Made by a program: the position numbers and the translations under genes
Assembly: GCA_964534175.1 (NCBI GenBank)
Contig: CAZHNS010000002.1
Span: 62,001-126,000 of the forward strand
Direction: 5' to 3'
DNA from: JAFGHJ01 sp964534175
Lineage (GTDB): Bacteria > Hydrothermota > UBA3072
DNA length: 64,000 nucleotides
Shown: positions 34,959-41,919 of the stretch, piece after piece
How positions within the stretch are numbered: position 1 is the stretch's first letter
How the letters are laid out: each line of letters begins with the position of its first letter
Notes under the pieces: generated by a model
Told to the model about the DNA's origin: nothing
Seen by the model: only the letters and a program-made list of their open reading frames with translations
Database searches by the model: none

Positions 34959-36011
34959 TTGATTTCGGAAAAATATAGGAGCAAAAAGGCTTTTTTCCAC
35001 ATCCTTATTATGATATTTGCATTAGGTCTTTTATCTTTAACCGGATGTAAGGTTAAGATGAAGGATACAAAGGAGATTATTCTCACCAGAAATTATAAAG
35101 GAGATATAATCGCAGTAAATACTTCTACAAATACGTCTAAGGTTTTGCTTAGAAGCGAAAGATGGACTTCTTATGAAGCTCCACTATGGATAAATGATAG
35201 TGTATTTTGCATGAATAGAGAATGGGAAATGGGTAAGGAGGGTTTCCTTTGTTTTGATGTTGTAAATGGTAAAACAAAATATATAACACTCAGAAAGATT
35301 ATTCCGAATTGTATGTACGGTTCATTGCTGTCGCGCTTTTCTGATAAAGAAATACTTATTAAAACGAAAAGATATGAAAAAACAGGCAAATATAGCTATA
35401 ATCACTATTCTATTCTTACGGTCTTGAACGTAGAGGATGAAAGCTATTATGATTTAATTAATATTGATTCGTTGCCTTTCGAATCTCATGATTTTTATGG
35501 CCCAAAAGATTTTTCTGTTTCAAAAGAAAAGAATCTTATTTATTTCAAAGGATACGATACGATTACAGTTAAAGAGGCAAGAAAAAAGACACAAAACGAG
35601 ATTGATGTATTTGATGATTTAAGCAATTTAACTTTCACGATAACAGATTCAGACCTGTATATTTATGATTTGAAAAATAAAAAAATAAGACGATTGACTA
35701 AATCTCCGTGGTCACCTTTCTCTCCAAAGGTATCACCCGATGGGGAAAATATAGTCTTTGAATTAGGTAAGGATCGCAATCTTGATATCTATTTGATGGA
35801 CATAAAGACAAAAGAAATAAAGAGACTTACCACACACTCGGGACTAGATTTCGCCCCAGAGTATTCCCCTGATGGAGAAGAAATAGCTTTTATATCGGAC
35901 AGCAGCGGGAGTGAGCAAATATGGATTATGGATTCCTCAGGCAAAAACTTAAGAAAGGTTACCGATATAGCAGGAGGAGTCCGCGAACCCTTATCCTGGA
36001 ATCCGAAATAA
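34959..36011 (+). CDS. TolB-like PD40 beta-propeller lipoprotein
   Basis: 350 residues: lipobox LSLTGC (Cys30) then propeller repeats, the last two clear (SPKVSPDGENIVFELGKDR, APEYSPDGEEIAFISDS with QIWIMDSSGKNLRKVT). In TolB such repeats form a periplasmic propeller. Together with the upstream ExbB/TolQ-like gene it recalls a reduced Tol-type pair, which is inference. The TTG start at 34959 follows AGGAGAG. Confidence 0.75.
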   Translation: MISEKYRSKKAFFHILIMIFALGLLSLTGCKVKMKDTKEIILTRNYKGDIIAVNTSTNTSKVLLRSERWTSYEAPLWINDSVFCMNREWEMGKEGFLCFDVVNGKTKYITLRKIIPNCMYGSLLSRFSDKEILIKTKRYEKTGKYSYNHYSILTVLNVEDESYYDLINIDSLPFESHDFYGPKDFSVSKEKNLIYFKGYDTITVKEARKKTQNEIDVFDDLSNLTFTITDSDLYIYDLKNKKIRRLTKSPWSPFSPKVSPDGENIVFELGKDRNLDIYLMDIKTKEIKRLTTHSGLDFAPEYSPDGEEIAFISDSSGSEQIWIMDSSGKNLRKVTDIAGGVREPLSWNPK

Positions 36012-36223
36012 TAATATTAAAAAAATAAGAACCGAAGGGATTGATAAATTTATTGAAGAGATGGAAGGGAAAGAATTTTGCGATTTTTATGAAACATAAT
36101 TAGCCACGAAATAAACGAAATACACTAAATTTCTTGTTGCTTAACTAAAACCTAACACCTAAGACCTAAAACCTAATACATGTTCACGTTTTAAGACTTG
36201 GTCCCAATACGTTTTAACGCCAA
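36012..36223. other. Intergenic space with a coding remnant and repeat modules
   Basis: A short open stretch ends at 36099 and reads like a protein C terminus (GIDKFIEEMEGKEFCDFYET) without a start or ribosome binding site. After it come a decayed B module (GCCACGAAATAAACG, 36103) and AACCTAACACCTAAGACC (36147), the reverse of the GGTCTTAGGTTTTAG module. Confidence 0.4.
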
Positions 36224-37138
36224 TCATTCAAAAAAATGTGTTATTTCTCTCTTTCCCTTAAAGATTAAATCAATATCGCGAAAGTAGATTTTGTCATTTT
36301 TTTCCATTCCTGTTGTAAATTTAATCTTAACTTTCGGGAAAACAGTTATATCTCTTATTTCTGGGGAAGGATACAAGTTATATTCTTCTTTAAAATTTTT
36401 AGACTTCACATATATACTGTCCCTCTTAATCTCGTATTCTATTTCCACTTGAGGAGGAGACAAATAATTGAGATATTTCTTACCTTTAAATTCTACATAA
36501 GATTTACCTACTGCTATTCTATGTTGCAATAAGTAATCTCCAACTTCATCCCATTCTCTTAAAAGAGGGTACCCACATAGTTTGTCTAAGCTATCATAAT
36601 AACTTTTCATTTGTACCATATTATACATTGTTTCATTTCCATCAGATGAGTTTACACCTATTACGAATATCCCTCTCGGTTCTCTCATAGTTAACTTTAT
36701 CTCTTCCCAATTAGGCAAATTATTCTTCTTTTCTAACTTGAAATAAAGCTCCAACACTACACTCGTAGTATCATATATGGACTCCCGGGCATTTATTTTA
36801 AGAGGTTTTTTCTCGCTGATAGGGAGGACTAAATTACTACTCGAGTATTCCGGAATAATGACTTCTACGTTTCTGAAATCTAGAGAAGTACCAGAGTTAC
36901 CTGAATTTGTAATTCTAGAAAAAATAGACATCTTCCAAGAATGTCGATCTTGTTCGGTTAATACCACCTTTTGAATTTTTCCTGACAACTGAGGTTTGTT
37001 TACAAACATTCTCCATTTTTCTGCTACACATGGTCCAATAAATATTCCAATTAAGGGAATTAATATAGCAGCGATGATTGTTAAATAAATAGGAGCTTTT
37101 GATTGATTGTTGGGTGGCGATTTTTTATTTTTTGGCAT
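36224..37138 (-). CDS. Single-pass membrane protein in the HEPN/AlbA cassette
   Basis: 304 residues: a Lys/Asn-rich cytoplasmic start, one or two helices at about 17-40 (PIYLTIIAAILIPLIGIFIG) and a beta-rich exported or cytoplasmic domain that I cannot assign. GAAGAGG precedes the ATG. It is 26 bases after the AlbA_2 gene on the same strand, so it is the third gene of that operon and could be its membrane effector. Confidence 0.6.
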   Translation of the reverse strand: MPKNKKSPPNNQSKAPIYLTIIAAILIPLIGIFIGPCVAEKWRMFVNKPQLSGKIQKVVLTEQDRHSWKMSIFSRITNSGNSGTSLDFRNVEVIIPEYSSSNLVLPISEKKPLKINARESIYDTTSVVLELYFKLEKKNNLPNWEEIKLTMREPRGIFVIGVNSSDGNETMYNMVQMKSYYDSLDKLCGYPLLREWDEVGDYLLQHRIAVGKSYVEFKGKKYLNYLSPPQVEIEYEIKRDSIYVKSKNFKEEYNLYPSPEIRDITVFPKVKIKFTTGMEKNDKIYFRDIDLIFKGKREITHFFE

Positions 37139-37164
37139 TTTATAACCTCTTCATTACTTGTAAG

Positions 37165-38376
37165 CTAATTTTTTTTCAACAGATGAGCAAATTGACCTCC
37201 TTCCATAAATCCACCGTACTCATATCTGCCAAAATAATTCATAAACTCATCCATTATTGATTTTACAATCTCCAGAAAACTATCTCTTAATTCCCATGAA
37301 TTAGTTTCTCTCTCGATTTCCATCTTTTTCCTCACGCATTTAGGCCAAACCTCAGGATCTCTGCCTCTATAAAGATAAATATTTTTAATCTTTTTAATCA
37401 TGAGAATAATATTAAGAGGTCCAAAATATTCAATCTCCTTATAAGCCCAATCAGAGAAGAGAAGTGTTAATAGGAGATAGAAAGTTAAATGGTCTCCATC
37501 AATAAATGGGAAGGGTGTATCCCAATGCTCATTAACTCTTCCATAATTATCAACATGGTGTATAAGATAATTTCTATGGAATTCTAACCGATTATAAGAA
37601 TCATTTTCAGACCACATTAAACCAAAACTATTATATCCTCTCAAAAAAGGTAACCCGCTACTACCTCTTAAAGAAATTGTCCTTCCATTAAACGAGGGTA
37701 CTCCTTCTCTTCTTCTATCTAATATTTTATTATCAATTTTTCCTAGTCGTCGACTTTCTATATTAGGTGGAAATATAAAAATATGGCCAAAAATCAGTAA
37801 CCTTTTTTCATCTTCTTCGGGAAGTAAGATTTCATTATGATACGTAACTGTTTTTTCAAGATATTCTTTCACTCTTTGTGGAGTCGAAAAACGTTGTCTG
37901 TACATACTACTTATTTCTATTTCACTCATTTTTAGTGTCTGAAAATTACGTCGAAAATAAAATCTATCGTCGCCGTCTGCAGTACTCATATAAGGTTTAT
38001 CTGGACCCTCAGGGATTCTAACCACAACGAAAAATTTACCTTTTTTATCTTTTTTATATATAGGAGGACTTATTTCGACCTTTAGTCGGGGATCAAGGTT
38101 ATCATTTATAATTTGCTCGATTCGTTCTATATTAAAGTCTTTCTCATTCAATCCAGTTAAATTCTTAGGAATTGCGGGTTTACTTCCGTCTTCTTCTATC
38201 CCAAATACTAAAAAACCACCATTGGCATTTGCGAATCCGCAGACATGGTTTAATAAATCCTTTTTTTCTTTTTTATAACATAATTTATAATCTAAAACCT
38301 TAGATTCAGGTATTTTATCGGCTTTTAATTTCTTAATGTCTTCATACGTTATTTCGTCTAAAGGCTTATTAAACAT
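37165..38376 (-). CDS. AlbA_2 / Schlafen-type domain protein
   Basis: 403 residues. Residues about 20-160 form an AlbA_2 (divergent AAA_4, Schlafen-related) domain: ESKVLDYKLCYK, HVCGFANANGGFLVFGIEED, and FFVVVRIPEGPDKPYMS with DRFYFRRN. These bind nucleic acid, and Schlafen relatives can cut tRNA. The C-terminal 240 residues are unrecognised. Sixty-two bases separate it from the HEPN gene and 26 from the membrane protein gene. Confidence 0.8.
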   Translation of the reverse strand: MFNKPLDEITYEDIKKLKADKIPESKVLDYKLCYKKEKKDLLNHVCGFANANGGFLVFGIEEDGSKPAIPKNLTGLNEKDFNIERIEQIINDNLDPRLKVEISPPIYKKDKKGKFFVVVRIPEGPDKPYMSTADGDDRFYFRRNFQTLKMSEIEISSMYRQRFSTPQRVKEYLEKTVTYHNEILLPEEDEKRLLIFGHIFIFPPNIESRRLGKIDNKILDRRREGVPSFNGRTISLRGSSGLPFLRGYNSFGLMWSENDSYNRLEFHRNYLIHHVDNYGRVNEHWDTPFPFIDGDHLTFYLLLTLLFSDWAYKEIEYFGPLNIILMIKKIKNIYLYRGRDPEVWPKCVRKKMEIERETNSWELRDSFLEIVKSIMDEFMNYFGRYEYGGFMEGGQFAHLLKKN

Positions 38377-38438
38377 GCTCTCTTCTGACTCCTTAAATTT
38401 CGTTAGACATTTTATTTATTATATTTTTACAACTCATC

Positions 38439-39173
38439 TTAAATAACACTTAACAAATATTCATCAATGACTTTTACAAAATCAAGGAAACAAGTAAATA
38501 AATCTGAACCCCTTTTAAATGATATATCATTTTCAAAGCTAACCTGATGTACATATTTGTGACGTGATTCAAAAATCTTGCTAATATTACTTCTCCATTT
38601 TGGCCATTTCTCGATCAGAACAAGCTTTTCTTTATTTTTGGAAGTTAATTCTATCTTTTCTATTTCCGAAAGAAAGGATTCATGACCTAATAAATTTTTA
38701 AATATATAATCTATCTGTCCTAAACTCAGAAAGGAATATTCTGCCGTAATCAATTCGCCTTTAGTTATTCTTTCCTTCTGAATGATTTCAAAGACTTCCC
38801 ATAAACTGACTTTCTTTTTTAAAAGATTTTCTATTCCCTCTTGATTAAGCGATTCTGGGAAACCATCTATTAAAACCCATACCATATCTTTTAAGTAAAC
38901 TTCTAATGCGGTAATCCAGCTTATAATGAAGTTTTTACGGGCCTCAATTTTAGTTTGTTTATTTATGTCTTTACAGTCTTCAATAGTATCAATTAATTTT
39001 GTTTGTCGAGAAATTTTTTCCAAGAAAGAATCAAACGGGTGAACAAACTTTGGAAGCCTTTGCTTATCCGAATTTCTTCTTTCTGTGATTATTTTAACTA
39101 TTTGATCTAAATATTTAGCCATCTGCCCCCAAATTGTTTTTCCCAAACAACCAGCTTCCCTTACGATATTCAT
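38439..39173 (-). CDS. HEPN-domain protein (candidate RNase)
   Basis: 244 residues, all helical. IISWITALEVYLKDMVWVLI and the C-terminal FESRHKYVHQ match HEPN domains; the RHKYVH stretch fits the R-x4-6-H catalytic motif of HEPN ribonucleases. The annotated ATG at 39173 lies in the distal copy of a 9-bp direct repeat (39165-39173 and 39217-39225). The proximal copy holds an ATG six bases after the -10 box, but translation from it is out of frame because 52 bases were added. A downstream ATG at 39122 after GGGGG is another possible start. Confidence 0.7.
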   Translation of the reverse strand: MNIVREAGCLGKTIWGQMAKYLDQIVKIITERRNSDKQRLPKFVHPFDSFLEKISRQTKLIDTIEDCKDINKQTKIEARKNFIISWITALEVYLKDMVWVLIDGFPESLNQEGIENLLKKKVSLWEVFEIIQKERITKGELITAEYSFLSLGQIDYIFKNLLGHESFLSEIEKIELTSKNKEKLVLIEKWPKWRSNISKIFESRHKYVHQVSFENDISFKRGSDLFTCFLDFVKVIDEYLLSVI

Positions 39174-39225
39174 TCGGTGCGGAGCACCGGGTCACCAGTC
39201 GAAAAATAAAACAAAAGATATTCAT
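39165..39225. mobile_element. 43-bp insert flanked by a 9-bp direct repeat
   Basis: GATATTCAT occurs at 39165-39173 and 39217-39225. Between them lie the hairpin CGGTGC-GGA-GCACCG (39175-39189), the GTCACCAGTC module and an AAAATAAAACAAAA run, all resembling dispersed repeats elsewhere in the window. Removing one copy plus the insert restores a leaderless HEPN gene with the ATG six bases from the -10 box. This looks like a target-site duplication. Confidence 0.55.
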
Positions 39226-39230
39226 AGTGT

Positions 39231-39286
39231 TAATTTAATGTACGTATCTAAGATGTCAAGTGAAGGGCATCACGTACATTAAATTA
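39231..39286. repeat. 15-bp perfect inverted repeat spanning the HEPN promoter
   Basis: TAATTTAATGTACGT (39231-39245) and ACGTACATTAAATTA (39272-39286) are exact reverse complements, with 26 bases between them. The right arm runs straight into the A module GTCAAATAGTTAAATTG. Both arms contain a TAAATT -10 box in outward orientation; only one -35 box exists, in the loop. Confidence 0.75.
39232..39259 (-). promoter_or_regulatory. Promoter of the HEPN gene
   Basis: Reverse strand TTGACA (39254-39259), 16-base spacer, TAAATT (39232-39237). The -10 box lies inside one arm of a 15-bp inverted repeat and the -35 box in its loop. Confidence 0.65.
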
Positions 39287-39357
39287 GTCAAATAGTTAAA
39301 TTGAAAAATGGTTAAATAGTAACAAAAAACTCTGTGCTCTCTGTGGCTCTGTGTGAG
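39287..39357 (+). repeat. Composite repeat: A module, linker, B module
   Basis: GTCAAATAGTTAAATTG, AAAAATGGTTAAATAG, AACAAAAAAC and CTCTGTGCTCTCTGTGGCTC follow one another. Together with the inverted repeat at 39231 it is one of the most complete copies. Confidence 0.7.
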
Positions 39358-39363
39358 ACTTAT

Positions 39364-39822
39364 TTATTTGTTTTTATAGAAACAGGCGAGGCACTTTATA
39401 TATGATTTTTTCTTTTCTTCGTTTATTTTTTTCTCTTTAAATTCGCTATTTATTCTCCTGTAAATTGCTCCGGGGTCTTTTTTCGGTATTTCGAATAAAT
39501 CTTTAGGCTCTAAACCTAACCATGCAGCAAAATCTTTTATTTCTTCCGCGGAAACTTCCGGAGGGTTATGTCTTTCTCGCATGTATTCCTTGAAGCCGCG
39601 CCATGATTTAAAAATTCCTGAAGATTTGAACCAGCGATTTCTTAGATAATATACAGCCCCGAAAGCCGTAAGAGAAAGTAGCCAGAGACCAACCGGACCC
39701 AATCGCTCTGCGCAGGTGAGAGTCCGACATATCGTTGGTATAAAAAGCGAAATCACATATGGCGCAATAAAAATTACAGGCAGAGCCAAAATTACTAAAA
39801 GAATATTAAATATTATTCTCAT
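39364..39822 (-). CDS. Membrane-anchored protein, unknown
   Basis: 152 residues: two hydrophobic segments (about 2-28 and 43-60) and a soluble basic C-terminal domain (about 65-152) with FKEYMRERHNPPEVSAEEIK. No family is recognised. It starts three bases after the 40365 lipoprotein ends, so the two are cotranscribed. Confidence 0.55.
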   Translation of the reverse strand: MRIIFNILLVILALPVIFIAPYVISLFIPTICRTLTCAERLGPVGLWLLSLTAFGAVYYLRNRWFKSSGIFKSWRGFKEYMRERHNPPEVSAEEIKDFAAWLGLEPKDLFEIPKKDPGAIYRRINSEFKEKKINEEKKKSYIKCLACFYKNK

Positions 39823-39825
39823 TTT

Positions 39826-40365
39826 CTATAAATCATTCCATTTTTTATATTCTTGTATCTCGATAAGTTGGGATTTTATTTGTTCCGGGGTTACTTCAAT
39901 TGTAAGCGAATCACCGCTTAAAGCAGATAGTGTAATTGAAAATCCATTTAAGTGACTTCTAAGATATTCATCTGCGATTGTTACACCTACTGTCTCATAA
40001 TAAAAATAGAAAATTCTATCACAATTTACATCATGTTCTATGAAAACAAGTTGTAAGGGCTGGCCTTCCTGGCTATATGCGTCTTTATACGTTCTCCAGT
40101 CTTCTGCTACATAACTATAATTAACGTAAACCTGATGCATCACCCCTCTATTCTCTTTAAATAACCAACTTCTGATACAAAATTTATTTGAAGATGCGAG
40201 ACTTCCAATTTTTTCTTCTATTCCTATGAATGCGACAACCTCTTTATCTTCATATTTATCTTCATCTATTTCAACGTTTTTTCTAAGAGGCGCATTTCCG
40301 GTAGCACACTTAAGAAGAAAAACAATAGATAATACAAGAATAATTAACCTTGAAAATTTTCTCAT
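39826..40365 (-). CDS. Lipoprotein, unknown
   Basis: 179 residues with a lipobox FLLKC (Cys20). The mature domain is predicted beta-rich and contains EVVAFIGIEEKIG and LVFIEHDVNCDRIFYFYY; no family is recognised. GGAGG lies seven bases before the ATG at 40365, which is preferred to the in-frame ATG at 40377. Confidence 0.6.
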   Translation of the reverse strand: MRKFSRLIILVLSIVFLLKCATGNAPLRKNVEIDEDKYEDKEVVAFIGIEEKIGSLASSNKFCIRSWLFKENRGVMHQVYVNYSYVAEDWRTYKDAYSQEGQPLQLVFIEHDVNCDRIFYFYYETVGVTIADEYLRSHLNGFSITLSALSGDSLTIEVTPEQIKSQLIEIQEYKKWNDL

Positions 40366-40384
40366 ATCAACCTCCAATGTCTTT

Positions 40385-40414
40385 AGTATACCTATAATAG
40401 GGGTGGGATGTCAA
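40385..40414 (-). promoter_or_regulatory. Promoter of the 40365 lipoprotein
   Basis: Reverse strand TTGACA (40409-40414), 18-base spacer, TATACT (40385-40390). Confidence 0.6.
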
Positions 40415-40424
40415 GGGCTCTTTA

Positions 40425-40525
40425 GATATTAGGTTTTTGGTCTTAGGTTTTAGTAGAAACAAATAAAAAACCTTGTGTGTTTAGTGGTTAAATATATTTT
40501 TCTCTGTGCGCTCTGTGGTAAAATT
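40425..40525 (+). repeat. Repeat modules: GGTCTTAGGTTTTAG, linker, two B modules
   Basis: ATTAGGTTTTTGGTCTTAGG then TTTTAG (40425-40453), AACAAATAAAAAACC, a B module GTGTGTTTAGTGGTTAAAT (40474-40492) and a second, CTCTGTGCGCTCTGTGG (40502-40518). The order module, A-rich linker, B repeats that of other copies. Confidence 0.65.
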
Positions 40526-40560
40526 GGGATTCAATCAAAACAAACAAATATCCCAAACTT

Positions 40561-41736
40561 TTACTTTGCCACTTGCACAAACCTTGCGGATAAAGAACCA
40601 CCTTCTTGTGAAAACATACATAAATTTATTTTCTCGTCGAATTTTGCATCCTCTGATTCATCATATTTCCATGATCTCCACAACCAGTAAAACTTATTTT
40701 CCGCATATTTTAATCTTGCCCATTCATAATGGACATTCTTAAATAAAACAAAAGACTCTTCATCAATCAAATTACCATCACTGTCTAATCGAATATAATT
40801 TACGGTCGAACCCTCATTATCATATTGCTGCCAGACACATAAAAAAATATTATCTCCGGGACAAACAGTAATATTTCTAAAGTGATTCATCTCGCTTTCA
40901 ACAACTATGCTGTCCGGCGGTATAACGGAACCATCAAATCCAATTCTCTTTATAATCAAATGCTCACTATACGGATATGAGTTCTCTCCTCGGTCTGCAA
41001 TACTAACCCACTTATCGTAACCGTAACAAGAATAAGTCTCTTCACGCCCTAAAAAATCAATATCATTAATTGTCTCAAGGTCCTGGTCAAGGATATCAGA
41101 AGATCTTCCTATACTCAGCAAATACCTGTCTTCGTTGTCCGCGCGAACTAAAATCTTAACACTTTTCCCCGGGTAAGAACATGAACCCAGCGCCTTTCTT
41201 TTTAATTCCCTTCCATTCAAATCAAACAATGAAATGTTGCAGTAGTAACCAACTGATTCCCACTCATACCACAAAACAACAAATCCATCGGTATGCTTTT
41301 CTATACGGGGAGACGACAACCCGCGACCTCTCAATAACTCGGTATACGAACCACTTATCGGGGAGTAATGACGGCTATATTTCTTGCAACATATTCTTAC
41401 ACCTTCTTCCCCCAAATGTTCTTCCCATACAACTATGAACGATGGGTCTAAAAAAACAATTTCAGGTTCCGCCTCAATATAGTCTCTATCTGAAATTTTA
41501 AAAATTGGCGTAACAAAACTTCCGTCAGGAGATATTATTCTTCCATAAATATCGTCTCCTCCCCATACGACAAACAAGTTCTGTCCATCATATGCAAAAT
41601 CCGGATAAGCATTTTTTTCGGCCTCTTGGTGCGGCGGCCCCCAACTACCCCAGGGATCATGCCAAAGACACGAAACCATAATAAGAGAAACAAAAATTGA
41701 AAAAATTTTTAAAGACTTTCCTATTAATTTATACAT
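40561..41736 (-). CDS. Exported beta-propeller-like lipoprotein, unknown
   Basis: 391 residues with a lipobox IMVSC (Cys23). Repeating segments with VVW (LFVVWGGDD, SFIVVWEEH, GFVVLWYEWES, IFLCVWQQYD) spaced about 45-55 residues apart suggest a sialidase-like beta-propeller. No Asp-box or catalytic motif is clear. AGGGGGG precedes the ATG; TTGACA, 16 bases and TATAAT lie at 41778-41805. Confidence 0.65.
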   Translation of the reverse strand: MYKLIGKSLKIFSIFVSLIMVSCLWHDPWGSWGPPHQEAEKNAYPDFAYDGQNLFVVWGGDDIYGRIISPDGSFVTPIFKISDRDYIEAEPEIVFLDPSFIVVWEEHLGEEGVRICCKKYSRHYSPISGSYTELLRGRGLSSPRIEKHTDGFVVLWYEWESVGYYCNISLFDLNGRELKRKALGSCSYPGKSVKILVRADNEDRYLLSIGRSSDILDQDLETINDIDFLGREETYSCYGYDKWVSIADRGENSYPYSEHLIIKRIGFDGSVIPPDSIVVESEMNHFRNITVCPGDNIFLCVWQQYDNEGSTVNYIRLDSDGNLIDEESFVLFKNVHYEWARLKYAENKFYWLWRSWKYDESEDAKFDEKINLCMFSQEGGSLSARFVQVAK

Positions 41737-41777
41737 TATATCCCCCCTATTTATTAAAGTACTTTGTTTTATAAAGT

Positions 41778-41805
41778 ATTATACAAATTTTTTTAAACTT
41801 GTCAA
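41778..41805 (-). promoter_or_regulatory. Consensus sigma70 promoter
   Basis: Reverse strand TTGACA (41800-41805), 16-base spacer, TATAAT (41778-41783), upstream of the 41736 lipoprotein. Confidence 0.75.
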
Positions 41806-41813
41806 GGGGGGAT

Positions 41814-41880
41814 GATGCTACGCATCAGTTAATAATTTTAAATTATGAATTTTGAATGCTGAATTGAAAAATGGTTAAAA
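41814..41880 (+). repeat. Composite repeat: hairpin plus A modules
   Basis: GATGC-TAC-GCATC (41814-41826) is followed by AGTTAATAATTTTAAAT and TTGAAAAATGGTTAAAAT. The hairpin is identical to that at 34199. Confidence 0.65.
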
Positions 41881-41919
41881 TAATTGAACGATGACCGTAG
41901 ACGGAGAGTAACTCAGTAT

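Noticed and set aside
36012..36102. Coding remnant ending in CDFYET
   Set aside because: No start codon, ribosome binding site or recognisable family; 30 codons can be open by chance, so it is noted only as a possible remnant.
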